A stretch of 64,000 nt of DNA, taken from the NCBI RefSeq assembly GCF_029983095.1, contig NZ_CP120467.1:1045001-1109000 (forward strand). Direction: 5' to 3'. The stretch is from Enterococcus montenegrensis. GTDB lineage: Bacteria; Bacillota; Bacilli; Lactobacillales; Enterococcaceae. The notes under the pieces were generated by a model that did not search any database, was not told the DNA's origin, and saw nothing but the letters and a program-made list of their open reading frames with translations. Of the stretch, positions 33,974-44,016 are shown in pieces (position 1 is the first letter of the stretch; every line of letters begins with the position of its first letter). The position numbers were made by a program, and so were the translations under genes.

Positions 33974-36407
33974 GTATATCGAAAATAATCTTGTGTTTAA
34001 CCAAGAAGGCGAGTGTTTTGCCTACTATGAGTTAGTGCCTTACAATTACTCCTTTTTGTCACCTGAACAGAAGTATCAAGTACATGATAACTTTCGCCAA
34101 TTGATTGCGCAAAACCGTGAAGGAAAGATCCAGGCTTTACAAATTGCTACAGAAAGCAGTATTCGTGCCACACAAGAGCGGTCGAAAAAGGAAATTACCG
34201 GTAGACTCAAAGAAGTAGCGAAACAACGGATTGACCTACAGACAGATGCATTAGTATCCATGATTGGCGATAGTCAGATTGATTATCGCTTTTTTATTGG
34301 CTTTAAATTGATTGCGACAGATGAAGAGGTCAATCTAAAGAATCTCAAGAAATCTTTCTTTTCTGGACTTCAAGAATTTGTCTATGGAGTGAATCATCAT
34401 TTGATGGGCGATTTTGTTTCCTTATCCAATGAAGAAGTTCGCCGGTATACCAAGCTTGAAAAACTAATGGAAAGTAAATTGGCTCGAAGATTTAAAGTCA
34501 GACGAGTCACACCCAGTGATCTGACGTACTTGATTGAACATATCTATGGTGAAAAAGGTACACCGTTTGAAGAATATAAATTTCAGCTACCAAAGAAAAA
34601 GCTGAAGTCGGAAACTTTGGTGAAACGTTACGACTTATTACGTCCCAGTCGTTGTTTGATTGAAGAGAAACCACGGTACTTACGCATGGAACATGAAAAT
34701 CATGAATCGTATGTAGCGTACTTAACAATCAATACGATTGTAGGAGAGATGGAGTTTCCTTCCTCAGAACTTTTCTATTACCAGCAACAACAATTTACCT
34801 TTCCGATTGATACTTCAATGAATGTGGAAATTGTGACGAATAAAAAGGCACTTGCTACTGTTCGCAATAAGAAAAAGGAACTGAAAGATTTAGACAACCA
34901 TGCCTATCAATCTGATAATGAAACGAATTCCAATGTTTTAGATGCGTTGGATTCCGTAGATGAATTGGAAACCACCTTGGATCAGTCCAAAGAATCTATG
35001 TACAAACTGAGCTATGTGGTTCGAGTGAGTGCGGAATCAGTGGATGAATTAAAACGCCGCTGTGATGAAGTGCTCGATTTTTATGACGATACCAATGTAA
35101 AACTAGTCCGGCCCTTTGGCGATATGATGGGCTTACATGAAGAATTCTTACCTTCAAGCAAACGCTACATGAACGACTATATCCAGTATGTTACCTCTGA
35201 TTTTCTCGCCGGTCTTGGTTTTGGCGCTACGCAGATGTTAGGTGAGTTAGAAGGTATTTACTTTGGTTACAATGTGGATACGGGGCGAAATGTCTACCTG
35301 AAACCGGCATTGGCTTCACAAGGGGTAAAAGGATCAGTTACCAATGCTTTGGCAGCTGCTTTCCTTGGTTCACTCGGTGGTGGCAAATCCTTTAGTAACA
35401 ATCTCTTGGTCTACTATGCTGTTTTGTTCGGTGGGCAAGCTGTAATTGTTGATCCAAAAGGAGAACGCGGCGGCTGGAAAGAAACTTTGCCAGAAATTGC
35501 GAATGAAATCAATATTCTTAACTTAACTAGTAAGCCAGAAAATCAAGGGTTACTTGATCCCTATGTCATTATGAAGAAAAAGAAAGACTCGGAAAGTTTA
35601 GCAATTGATATCCTAACTTTTTTAACAGGGATTTCTAGTCGGGATGGGGAGAAGTTTCCTGTGTTACGCAAAGCCATTCGGACCGTTACCCAAAGTGATC
35701 AACGAGGATTATTACAAGTTATTCACGAACTTCGAAAAGAGGACTCTCCAGTCGCGGAAAATATCGCAGATCATATTGAATCTTTTACCGATTATGATTT
35801 TGCCCATTTGCTTTTCTCAGATGGTTCGATTACCCAGTCGATTAGTTTAGATAAGCAGTTAAATATCATTCAAGTGGCGGATCTGGTTTTACCAGATGCA
35901 GAAACGACTTTTGAAGAATACACCACCATGGAGTTACTAAGTGTCTCTATGCTTATCGTCATTTCCACTTTTGCCTTGGATTTTATCCATAGCAACCGAG
36001 AAATTTTCAAGATTGTGGACTTGGATGAGGCTTGGAGTTTTCTTCAAGTAGCACAAGGAAAGACTTTATCGAATAAGCTCGTTCGTTCTGGTCGGGCCAT
36101 GAATGCCGGTGTTTACTTTGTCACGCAAAATAGTGACGATTTACTGGATGAACGCTTGAAGAATAATATCGGGTTGAAATTTGCTTTTCGAAGTACCGAT
36201 ATTCATGAAATCAAGAAAACCTTGGAATTCTTTGGCTTAGATCAAGAGGATGGAAGCAATCAAAAACGTCTGCGAGATTTGGAAAACGGTCAGTGTTTAA
36301 TGCAAGACTTGTATGGTCGGGTAGGTGTGGTTCAAGTTCATCCAGTCTTTGAAGAACTTTTCCATGCTTTTGATACCCGTCCGCCGGTTCAAGAGAGAAT
36401 GGAGTGA
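33960..36407 (+). CDS. VirB4-like conjugation ATPase (Tn916 Orf16 / ConE-like)
   Basis: 815 residues, the same length class as Tn916 Orf16. Walker A is GSLGGGKSF (about residues 470-478). Walker B lies in FKIVDLDEAWSFLQ, and a conserved QNSDDLLDERLKNNIG follows. The N-terminal half is the VirB4/TraE-like domain. It powers the mating channel at the inner face of the membrane. The start overlaps the TcpE gene, and the next gene begins 4 bp after its stop. Confidence 0.95.
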   Translation: MYPIKYIENNLVFNQEGECFAYYELVPYNYSFLSPEQKYQVHDNFRQLIAQNREGKIQALQIATESSIRATQERSKKEITGRLKEVAKQRIDLQTDALVSMIGDSQIDYRFFIGFKLIATDEEVNLKNLKKSFFSGLQEFVYGVNHHLMGDFVSLSNEEVRRYTKLEKLMESKLARRFKVRRVTPSDLTYLIEHIYGEKGTPFEEYKFQLPKKKLKSETLVKRYDLLRPSRCLIEEKPRYLRMEHENHESYVAYLTINTIVGEMEFPSSELFYYQQQQFTFPIDTSMNVEIVTNKKALATVRNKKKELKDLDNHAYQSDNETNSNVLDALDSVDELETTLDQSKESMYKLSYVVRVSAESVDELKRRCDEVLDFYDDTNVKLVRPFGDMMGLHEEFLPSSKRYMNDYIQYVTSDFLAGLGFGATQMLGELEGIYFGYNVDTGRNVYLKPALASQGVKGSVTNALAAAFLGSLGGGKSFSNNLLVYYAVLFGGQAVIVDPKGERGGWKETLPEIANEINILNLTSKPENQGLLDPYVIMKKKKDSESLAIDILTFLTGISSRDGEKFPVLRKAIRTVTQSDQRGLLQVIHELRKEDSPVAENIADHIESFTDYDFAHLLFSDGSITQSISLDKQLNIIQVADLVLPDAETTFEEYTTMELLSVSMLIVISTFALDFIHSNREIFKIVDLDEAWSFLQVAQGKTLSNKLVRSGRAMNAGVYFVTQNSDDLLDERLKNNIGLKFAFRSTDIHEIKKTLEFFGLDQEDGSNQKRLRDLENGQCLMQDLYGRVGVVQVHPVFEELFHAFDTRPPVQERME

Positions 36408-36411
36408 GGAG

Positions 36412-38532
36412 ATGAAAAAGAAACTTTTTCGGATTGTGGGAGTGATCGCAATCAGTTTCTGCATCATGTTACTTCTTCTCAGTCTGATTGGAACGGTGGC
36501 CGAGGCAACAGGTTTGGTTGATGATACGGTGGAAGCCGGAAATCTTTATTCTCAATATTCTCTGAACAATTATCAACTGGATTTCTTTGTGGATAGTTCG
36601 TGGGATTGGCTGCCTTGGAATTGGGGTGATGGCTTAGGGAAGAGCGTGATGTATGGTCTTTACGCCATTACCAATTTCATTTGGACCGTTAGTTTGTATT
36701 TGTCGAATGCCACGGGCTATGTAGTCCAAGAAGCCTACAAGTTGGACTTCATTTCGGATACGGCTGAAAGTATTGGGAAGAATATCCAAACCTTAGCCGG
36801 CATTACCGAAAACGGATTACAGACATCAGGATTTTACTTTGGATTTCTATTATTAATGATTTTAGTTCTAGGAGTTTATGTGGCGTATACAGGTCTACTC
36901 AAACGAGAAACTACCAAAGCAGTTCGAGCCGTATTAAATTTTGTGATGATTTTTCTACTTTCAGGTTCGTTCATTGCGTATGCGCCCACCTATATCACAA
37001 AAATCAATGACTTTAGCTCAGATGTTAGTGAAGCGGCCCTTACCCTTGGAACTGAGATTGTCGTGCCGAATTCAGAAAGCCAAGGAAAGGATAGTGTGGA
37101 TTTGATTCGGGATAGCTTGTTTTCGATTCAAGTCCAACAACCTTGGTTACTCTTGCAATTTGATGATTCCAACATAGAAGAAATTGGCGAAGATCGTGTT
37201 AACAAAATACTATCTGTGAGTCCGGATGAAAATAAGGGCAAGGATCGGGAAGAAGCGGTCAAGGCAGAGATTGAAGACAATGACAATGCGAATTTAAGTA
37301 TTACCAAGACCATGAACCGTTTAGGAACCGTGGTCTTTTTGGTGCTGTTCAATATTGGCATATCCTTCTTTGTCTTTCTCCTGACGGGGATTATGTTGTT
37401 CTCGCAAATTCTCTTTATAATCTTTGCGATGTTTCTACCAATTAGTTTCTTATTGTCCATGTTGCCGACTTATGAAAGTTTGGGCAAGAAGGCGATTATT
37501 CGCTTATTTAATACGATTATGATGCGAGCGGGCGTTACTTTGGTGATTACAACTGCATTTAGTATTTCTACTATGTTTTTCAATATCTCAGCCACTTATC
37601 CCTTCTTCATGGTAGCATTTCTACAAATTGTGACCTTTGCCGGCATCTATTTCAAATTGGGTGACATTATGAGCATGTTCAATCTTCAAAGTAATGATAG
37701 CCAATCAATGGGAAGACGGGTTATGCGAAAACCGCAAATGTTGATGAACCGTAAATTGCGGCAAATTAATCGAAATGTGGGACGAACTTTAGCTTTTGGT
37801 GGAGGTGCAGCAGTCGGAAATAAGTTGGCAAAGGAACAATCAAAATCCAAATTTAAGCCATCAGGTCCTTCTCTCCGAAAAAATTCACGATTACCTAACG
37901 ATTACGAGGTACCATCTGACTTGAATAAGGAAAAGCCAATTCCAAATAATAAGAAACAATCTCGAATGAATTTAGCCGGGAGAAAAGTCGGCAAGGTTCT
38001 GGATACCCAAGCTTTGGTGAAAGATAAGACCAAACAAGTAAAGGATCAGGTAAAGAATACGCCAACCAACTTGAAATACAATCTCCATAAAGGAATTGAA
38101 AAGACGAAAAAAGCACCAGAAGAATTCAAGCGTGGACTTGTCCAAGAAAAAGCAAATCGAGCGGAGTTGCGAGAAAAACAACGGCAACGTAGAGATGAAA
38201 AAATGGCTGAAAAACGAAAAGTTTTGGACGAAGCAACAAACCATCAAAGAAAAAGAAGGACGAATGTTCCGATAGACAAAGTAACTCTACCTCAAAAAGA
38301 TAGGACGCCGAAAAAAGAAGCGCCAAAGCGGATTGTGAGAGCGAATTCGAATCCTGAAATCAAACGAAAACTAACTAGTCAAGAAATCATTTCAAAAGGG
38401 AAAAGCCAATCAGCAAGTAAGAAAAATTCTTTACAACAAGTGAAACAGAGGTCTACTCTTCCAAAGCGGACCAATCAAAAAGTACAAAAAAGAATGAACC
38501 ATCTAAAGCCAAGGTCAGGTGAGAAAAAATGA
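36412..38532 (+). CDS. VirB6-like polytopic channel protein (Tn916 Orf15 / ConG-like)
   Basis: 706 residues. An N-terminal signal-like helix, then about seven membrane segments up to residue ~420, including a long extracellular Asp/Glu-rich loop. The C-terminal ~280 residues are strongly basic (many KKxxR and KRK runs) and probably face the cytoplasm, where they could touch DNA. It belongs to the CD3337/EF1877 mobilome membrane family. ATG 36412 follows GGAGTGAGGAG; the longer frame has no site. Confidence 0.9.
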   Translation: MKKKLFRIVGVIAISFCIMLLLLSLIGTVAEATGLVDDTVEAGNLYSQYSLNNYQLDFFVDSSWDWLPWNWGDGLGKSVMYGLYAITNFIWTVSLYLSNATGYVVQEAYKLDFISDTAESIGKNIQTLAGITENGLQTSGFYFGFLLLMILVLGVYVAYTGLLKRETTKAVRAVLNFVMIFLLSGSFIAYAPTYITKINDFSSDVSEAALTLGTEIVVPNSESQGKDSVDLIRDSLFSIQVQQPWLLLQFDDSNIEEIGEDRVNKILSVSPDENKGKDREEAVKAEIEDNDNANLSITKTMNRLGTVVFLVLFNIGISFFVFLLTGIMLFSQILFIIFAMFLPISFLLSMLPTYESLGKKAIIRLFNTIMMRAGVTLVITTAFSISTMFFNISATYPFFMVAFLQIVTFAGIYFKLGDIMSMFNLQSNDSQSMGRRVMRKPQMLMNRKLRQINRNVGRTLAFGGGAAVGNKLAKEQSKSKFKPSGPSLRKNSRLPNDYEVPSDLNKEKPIPNNKKQSRMNLAGRKVGKVLDTQALVKDKTKQVKDQVKNTPTNLKYNLHKGIEKTKKAPEEFKRGLVQEKANRAELREKQRQRRDEKMAEKRKVLDEATNHQRKRRTNVPIDKVTLPQKDRTPKKEAPKRIVRANSNPEIKRKLTSQEIISKGKSQSASKKNSLQQVKQRSTLPKRTNQKVQKRMNHLKPRSGEKK

Positions 38533-39533
38533 ACTTGAAGAAAGTGGGTGTTATTTCATTAACTTTTCTGACCATCTCTTTTATAGGTATTTTGATGTGT
38601 GTAGGTTTGTTGTTTGGGGAAGACAGTGAGGGAAGCGGAAGTTCAGGTGCTTCTCCTGGGGGTAGTAGTGTCTCAGAAGAGGTTTTGAAACACCGTTCAA
38701 TGGTGGAAAAGTATGCCAAAGAATCAGATATAGCAGAGTATGTCCCGATTCTTTTGGCGATTATTCAAGTGGAATCTGGCGGCACAATGGAAGATGTTAT
38801 GCAAAGTTCGGAGTCAGCCGGTTTACCACCGAATTCATTAAGTACCGAGGCATCCATCAAACAAGGGTGTCTCTATTTTTCGACTTTGGTTAAGCGTTCC
38901 AAAGAGCTAGGGTGTGATCAAGACAGTATCATTCAGGCCTATAACTATGGTGGCGGGTATCTGGATCATGTCGCAAAAAACGGGAAGAAACATAGTTTTG
39001 CTTTAGCTGAATCTTTTTCAAAGGAAAAATCGGGCGGTCAAAAAGTCGATTATCCCAACCCAATAGCGATTAAGGAAAATGGTGGGTGGCGGTATAACTA
39101 TGGCAATATGTTTTATTGCTTGTTGGTGAAACAATATCTGAACACGACACAGTTTGATGATAAAACCGTCCAAGGAATTTTTGACGAGGCGTTTAAGTAT
39201 GAAGGAACAGCCTATGTATTTGGTGGATCAAGTCCTGAAACTGGGTTTGATTGTAGTGGTTTAACTCAATGGTGTTATGCCAAAGTTGGTCTGAAACTCC
39301 CACGGGTGGCTCAAGATCAATATGATGCCATGACTCATATTGATTTAAAAGATGCCAAACCAGGCGATTTGGTTTTCTTTCATTCAACTTATGATGCCGG
39401 TACTTACGTGACTCATGTTGGTATTTATGCAGGAGAGAACAGAATGTTTCATGCGGGCAATCCGGTGGGATGGACGAATCTAACAGAAAGCTATTGGCAG
39501 CAGCATCTTATCGGGGCCGGTCGATACAAATAA
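38529..39533 (+). CDS. bifunctional peptidoglycan hydrolase CwlT-like (Tn916 Orf14)
   Basis: 334 residues. An N-terminal membrane anchor (residues ~8-28) is followed by a lysozyme-like domain (ILLAIIQVESGG with the catalytic Glu; IIQAYNYGGGYLDHV) at ~55-165. The C-terminal domain is NlpC/P60 (FDCSGLTQW Cys, THVGIYAG His, MFHAGNP) at ~210-334. It cuts glycan and peptide bonds to let the channel cross the wall. The ATG overlaps the end of the VirB6-like gene by 4 bp. Confidence 0.95.
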   Translation: MNLKKVGVISLTFLTISFIGILMCVGLLFGEDSEGSGSSGASPGGSSVSEEVLKHRSMVEKYAKESDIAEYVPILLAIIQVESGGTMEDVMQSSESAGLPPNSLSTEASIKQGCLYFSTLVKRSKELGCDQDSIIQAYNYGGGYLDHVAKNGKKHSFALAESFSKEKSGGQKVDYPNPIAIKENGGWRYNYGNMFYCLLVKQYLNTTQFDDKTVQGIFDEAFKYEGTAYVFGGSSPETGFDCSGLTQWCYAKVGLKLPRVAQDQYDAMTHIDLKDAKPGDLVFFHSTYDAGTYVTHVGIYAGENRMFHAGNPVGWTNLTESYWQQHLIGAGRYK

Positions 39534-39551
39534 AAGAAAAGAGGAATAAAG

Positions 39552-40463
39552 ATGAAGATAAAAATTGAACGAAATCAAAAGGAAAAGACCCCAAAAAAGA
39601 AGAAAGAACGAGTCGTATCCGTGGGCAAGCATCGAAAAATGGTACTTGCCCTTTGGCTTTTATTGTCTTGTAGTATTGCTTTTGGAATCTACAAAAATTT
39701 CACCGCCATTGATCAACATACAACTCATGAAAAAGTGGTAGTGAAAGAGAAGGTAGTGAATACTTCTGGCGTTGAAAGTTTTACGAAGGATTTTGTGAAA
39801 GAATATTTTTCCTGGAAGAATAATAAAGAAGTAATTGAAAAGAGAATGAGTACTCTTGGACAATATCTTACAGAAGAAGGTCTCGCTTTGAGTCAAGATA
39901 TGGTTCGAGCGGATATTCCCACTAGTTCTGAAGTTCAATCAGTAAAAATTCTAGATGTAGAAAAACACTCAGAAGAATTTACCGTTTCATTTTTAGTGGA
40001 GCAAAAGATTATGGAGGGAAAAAAGGCACAAGCTATTTCTTCTGCTTATCGACTGACAATTTTTGAAGATGAAAATGGGAATCATGTTGTAACGAGTTTG
40101 CCTACTATGATTGCAAAACCTGATAAGGCAAAGTACGAGACAAAACAAGTAGAAAGTGATTCAGAAATTGATGCCAAAACCACAGAAGAAATCACGGAGT
40201 TTTTAGAGATATTTTTCAAGCTTTATCCAACAGCATCGGAAAAAAAACTTGAGTATTATGTTGAAAGTAATGTGATTCAACCGATTAATACAAATCTTAA
40301 TTTTGTAGAAATAACTAATCCCATTTATTTTGAAACAAAGGATTCGGTTCGAGTAAAAGTCATAGTGAAATATCTCGATGATGTTGAAAAGGTGACTCAT
40401 GATTTCCAATATAACTTATTGTTATCTAAAGGAGAAAACTGGAAGATTACCAATTGCGAATAA
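39552..40463 (+). CDS. TcpC-family conjugal transfer protein (Tn916 Orf13 / ConB-like)
   Basis: 303 residues. A Lys-rich cytosolic head (1-28) and a single membrane helix (MVLALWLLLSCSIAFGIY) precede two NTF2/VirB8-like domains outside the membrane (~75-180 and ~205-303). TcpC proteins are structural parts of the Gram-positive conjugation channel. It is the last gene of the transfer operon. The 222-bp gap after it holds a weak promoter (TTGTAC 40513-40518, CATAAT 40537-40542) leading to the LysR gene. Confidence 0.92.
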   Translation: MKIKIERNQKEKTPKKKKERVVSVGKHRKMVLALWLLLSCSIAFGIYKNFTAIDQHTTHEKVVVKEKVVNTSGVESFTKDFVKEYFSWKNNKEVIEKRMSTLGQYLTEEGLALSQDMVRADIPTSSEVQSVKILDVEKHSEEFTVSFLVEQKIMEGKKAQAISSAYRLTIFEDENGNHVVTSLPTMIAKPDKAKYETKQVESDSEIDAKTTEEITEFLEIFFKLYPTASEKKLEYYVESNVIQPINTNLNFVEITNPIYFETKDSVRVKVIVKYLDDVEKVTHDFQYNLLLSKGENWKITNCE

Positions 40464-40685
40464 CGTTCTAAGAGGAGTGCAAAAAGTATATAGGTAACCA
40501 ATTATTGTAAACTTGTACAATATGTCGTAGTTGAGGCATAATAAAGAAGTAGTTGTATTAACGATTTCGATAAAGTCCTTGAAATATGATAACGACAATT
40601 TATCAACAGTAGAATTTTATCTAATTAAAAAATAATTATCTATTGCACAGATACTACTTAAATCTTTTCCTAGGGAGGTGAAATA

Positions 40686-41594
40686 ATGTTATTACGACAA
40701 ATGCGTTATTTTGTTTCGGTGGTTGAGAATAATAGATTTACAGAAGCAGCTGAACAGGAATTTATCTCGCAATCTGCAATCTCTCAACAAATTCAATCAT
40801 TAGAAACAGAATTGGGCACAGAATTATTTATTAGACAGCATCGAAAATTTCGTTTAACTTCTGCTGGGGAATATTTCTATCAAGAGAGCCGGCAAATATT
40901 GAGTCGAATTGATCGAATTATTTTGGAAACCCAAAGAATTGGAAGTGATGATGAGGCTCATCTCAGAATTGGCTATTTACAAGTTTATGGAGGACCTGTT
41001 TTACATCAAGCGATTACCGAATTTTCAGAGATTTATCCTGAAGTAGTGATTGATTTGATCCATGGGACACATGAGGAACTTTATCAAGAGTTGCTCCAAC
41101 AAACAGTTCATTTGGTTTTGAGTGATCAAAGAAGGGCTTTTTCAAAAGACTATGTCAATCTTGAACTCATTCAGCCAACAACGTTTATTGAGATTTCGCG
41201 GCGTAATCCTTTAAGCAAACAAGAAGTAATAAATGTAGAAGATCTTTCAGAAATTCCTTGTATCTTGATAACTTCGAAAGATCAATTGGAGCATGAAGAA
41301 GCCTTTTATAAGGATACCTTAGGATTTTCAAATCAGTTCATTTATGCTGGAAATCTGGAAGAAGCTCGTTTGATGGTTGCTAGTAATCGTGGATTTTTAC
41401 CACTTGAAAAAATTGGTTCTCAACCATCACCACTTTCAGCGACGACTAGAATTCCTGTTCAAAAAGCTGGTAAACCGATTACCCGAAAATATTGTGCGTT
41501 TTGGAAAAAAGAAGGTACCAACTATTATGTAGAAGAATTTGCTAGAATGTTAAAGAAAAATATTCAAGATAATACTAAACAGGGTCTTTCGTGA
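40686..41594 (+). CDS. LysR-family transcriptional regulator
   Basis: 302 residues. A winged HTH at 1-60 (FTEAAEQEFISQSAISQQIQ) and a periplasmic-binding-like effector domain from ~90 (HLRIGYLQVYGG). It lies upstream of a carboxymuconolactone-decarboxylase gene and a dehydrogenase start in the same direction, which were probably its targets before they were broken. GGGAGGTG precedes ATG 40686. It is cargo of the ICE, in the slot that holds tet(M) in Tn916. Confidence 0.93.
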   Translation: MLLRQMRYFVSVVENNRFTEAAEQEFISQSAISQQIQSLETELGTELFIRQHRKFRLTSAGEYFYQESRQILSRIDRIILETQRIGSDDEAHLRIGYLQVYGGPVLHQAITEFSEIYPEVVIDLIHGTHEELYQELLQQTVHLVLSDQRRAFSKDYVNLELIQPTTFIEISRRNPLSKQEVINVEDLSEIPCILITSKDQLEHEEAFYKDTLGFSNQFIYAGNLEEARLMVASNRGFLPLEKIGSQPSPLSATTRIPVQKAGKPITRKYCAFWKKEGTNYYVEEFARMLKKNIQDNTKQGLS

Positions 41595-41613
41595 TGAAAG
41601 GCTCTGTTTTTTT
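41577..41613 (+). terminator. terminator after the LysR gene
   Basis: The stem AAACAGGGTCTTTC / GAAAGGCTCTGTTT (one G-T pair, 4-6 nt loop) overlaps the stop codon and runs into seven T. Confidence 0.85.
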
Positions 41614-41700
41614 CATTAGTTTTACTTATCCATGGAATAAGTAAGTGAAATTGTTTCCTCTTTCAAAAAAAGTAGAATATATAGTGAGGAGAGGATATTA

Positions 41701-42272
41701 ATGACTATTAGTCAACAAGCACAGCACTATCATGAAAAAATGTTTCCTGGTTATCAATCAGATTTTTTACGAACAGATCCAGAATTTATCGAACGTTTTG
41801 ATAATTTTGCTTTTGATACCGTCGTAAAGCAAGATGGTCTTAATGGTCAGACACGCTTTATCGCTATTCTAGCTAGTTTAGTGGGGTGTCAAGGAATTGA
41901 TGAGTTTAAAGCGATGCTTCCTGCAGCAATGAATTTTGGAGTAACAGCAGTCGAAATTAAAGAAATCGTCTATCAAGCCGTCGCTTATTTAGGAATTGGC
42001 CGGGTTTTCCCCTTTCTGAAAGTAATGAATCTTTTTTTTGAAGAGGTAAATATCTCTTTGCCACTTGTAAGTCAATCAAACACTAAAGTTGAAGATCGCC
42101 TAAAAGCCGGCGAAGAAGCACAAATTGCTATTTTTGGTGAAAGTATGAGAGGTTTCTCAAGTCAAGGTTCTGATGAAAGTCAACACATCAATCAGTGGTT
42201 GGTAGAAAATTGTTTTGGTGATTATTACACAAGAAGTGGCTTAGATTATCGTAAACGAGAGCTGATTACCTT
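41701..42272 (+). pseudogene. carboxymuconolactone decarboxylase-family gene, 5' part (interrupted)
   Basis: Codes for the first 190 residues of a CMD/AhpD-like protein: an N-terminal CMD repeat with LNGQTRFIAILASLVGCQG and the start of a second one with YRKRELIT. The reading frame then runs into the IS and stops at 42309. Joining 42272 to 46904 restores the frame through LIT-FCFLMSQGGCEPQ to a stop at 47069, giving 245 residues, the expected size of a double-CMD protein. Such proteins act as peroxidases or decarboxylases; the substrate here is unknown. ATG 41701 follows GAGGAGAGG. Confidence 0.9.
42265..42272 (+). repeat. 8-bp target duplication, left copy
   Basis: ATTACCTT here and at 46896-46903 directly border the composite transposon. 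They mark one insertion event of the whole 4.6-kb unit. Confidence 0.92.
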
Positions 42273-43298
42273 ACCCGTTGTGCTAGTTAATTTTAAAAAC
42301 AGAAAATAAAATAGCTTTGCGATAGAATAAGCTCAAAACTACCAGGAAATGAGTGAATATTCTATGCAAAGCCAATTACAGAATACCCAATTTTATCCAG
42401 AAGTACAAACAACTTATCATACAATTTTAGAGAAAGTTGAAGAACTATACCTAAAATTTATCCCCGATACAATTCGTCTTCGACGAAATATTAACCAACA
42501 AAAACAAGCGGATACGGTGATCATTTCAAAGATTATTTTTGGGTTGATGATAGGATTTCCAAGTCAATCCGGCACGTATCGGGCAATTTGTGCATTTTTA
42601 TATCCTTCTTCTGCTTTTCCTAGTAGAACAATGTATAGTAGGTTTTGTGGAGGATTAAAGACTGCCTTAAAAATCATTCGATATGAATACGTCAATTCAC
42701 TAGACAATAAAGCAAGATATGCCGTGATAGACAGTTTTCCTTGCCCCTTATGTGCAACGATTCGTAATAGACGAGCAAAACTTTTCTCTGAGATTGCCAA
42801 CATTGGCTACAATGCAACAAAAGATCTCTATTATTACGGATTTAAAATTAGTTTGAGTGTTGATTCTAAAGGATTTCCTATTGCTTATGAAGTAACTTCG
42901 GCTTCCATTCACGATGTGAATATGGCCTATGATCTAGTTGAACAAGCTCCGAACAAACAGATATTGGCGGATAAAGGCTGCGTTAGTACAAAATTGAAGC
43001 AGGCTTGTCACGCCATCGGCGTAGATTTATGGACTCCTTCAAAGAAAAATCAGAAAGCAAATGATACTATCGACAACAGCTTATTAAGGAAATTTCGGAA
43101 GAAAGTAGAAACCGTTATTTCCAGTTTAAGTTTAATAGGTGTTCAAAACTTTAAAAATCGCTCTCTAGCGGGGTTTGAAGCACGTTTAGAAGCAATTCTA
43201 TTAACCTATAGCTTTATGCTGAAAAAGGCGCAGGTCAGCGTTTCTGGAACACTTAGATATTCACTTGGTCGTTTTTAAAATTAACTAGCACAACGGGT
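42273..43298 (+). mobile_element. IS982-family insertion sequence, left copy
   Basis: 1026 bp. Terminal inverted repeats start ACCCGTTGTGCTAGTTAATT and end with its complement ...AACTAGCACAACGGGT. It contains one transposase gene. It differs from the right copy at one base that I can find (42654 A versus 46251 C, a silent change). Confidence 0.92.
42349..43278 (+). CDS. IS982-family transposase (left copy)
   Basis: 309 residues, full length. A DDE transposase of the IS982 type: YAVIDSFPCPLC holds the first Asp, ILADKGCVSTKL the second, and FRKKVETVISSL the Glu. It cuts and joins the ACCC-type ends of its own element. AGGAA lies very close to ATG 42349; the alternative in-frame ATG 42364 is possible. 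Confidence 0.92.
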   Translation: MSEYSMQSQLQNTQFYPEVQTTYHTILEKVEELYLKFIPDTIRLRRNINQQKQADTVIISKIIFGLMIGFPSQSGTYRAICAFLYPSSAFPSRTMYSRFCGGLKTALKIIRYEYVNSLDNKARYAVIDSFPCPLCATIRNRRAKLFSEIANIGYNATKDLYYYGFKISLSVDSKGFPIAYEVTSASIHDVNMAYDLVEQAPNKQILADKGCVSTKLKQACHAIGVDLWTPSKKNQKANDTIDNSLLRKFRKKVETVISSLSLIGVQNFKNRSLAGFEARLEAILLTYSFMLKKAQVSVSGTLRYSLGRF

Positions 43299-43385
43299 TT
43301 TACTATATACACAGAATCAACACACCGAATAATTGATATAATCAGTTTATTCACTGTATTTAATATTGAGAAGGGACACGTGTAT

Positions 43386-43934
43386 ATGAAAAAACTCGAC
43401 TTATCCCTTACTATCCGTTTAATTGAAAAACAAGATTTACCAATGTTATGGGCAATTAGCTATGGCCCAGCTGCTGATCTTAGTTGGATGGCATATGATG
43501 GTCCATATTTTAACAACCCCGTACTTTCGTGGGATGCATTCGTTACCGGATGGGGAGGAGAATCTGTCGAAAATCCTCATCGTGGGCTGATAGAATATCA
43601 AAATCAGCCAATTGGAATGGTCACTGCCTATTGGGAAGATGGCCCTTTAAACAATTGGTTGCAGTTTGGCATCGTCATTTACTCCTCATCTTTATGGGGA
43701 AAAGGGATTGCTACGACAGTCATTCCACAATGGATTACTTATCTATTCAATTTACATCCCCAAGTGCAACGCGTTGGTTACCGAACTTGGTCTGGTAATC
43801 ATGGTATGATGAAGGTCGGTGAAGCCTGTGGCCTAACACTGGAAGCGCGCATTCGTAAAGTTCGTTTTACACAGGACAGATATTTTGATTCGCTGGAATA
43901 CGGCGTATTGCGTGATGAGTGGTTAAATCAATAA
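43386..43934 (+). CDS. GNAT-family N-acetyltransferase
   Basis: 182 residues, RimJ/RimL-like. The acetyl-CoA site is seen as IVIYSSSLWGKGIATTVI (the RxxGxG/A-type loop with GKGIA), followed by VGYRTWSGNHGMMKVGEACG. Substrate unknown; resistance enzymes and ribosomal-protein acetylases share this fold, so none is claimed. ATG 43386 lies nine bases after AAGGGA. It is cargo of the composite transposon. Confidence 0.88.
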   Translation: MKKLDLSLTIRLIEKQDLPMLWAISYGPAADLSWMAYDGPYFNNPVLSWDAFVTGWGGESVENPHRGLIEYQNQPIGMVTAYWEDGPLNNWLQFGIVIYSSSLWGKGIATTVIPQWITYLFNLHPQVQRVGYRTWSGNHGMMKVGEACGLTLEARIRKVRFTQDRYFDSLEYGVLRDEWLNQ

Positions 43935-44016
43935 AAAACTATCCACGACACTGATTTGCTTAATCCAACAATTCTAGTTTGGAAAGTTATCTGTCGTGCA
44001 TAGTTTTTATTTTTTT

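Noticed and set aside
41701..42309. A complete 202-residue CMD protein
   Set aside because: The last 12 codons are IS end sequence; the true 3' part lies beyond the transposon and joins in frame.
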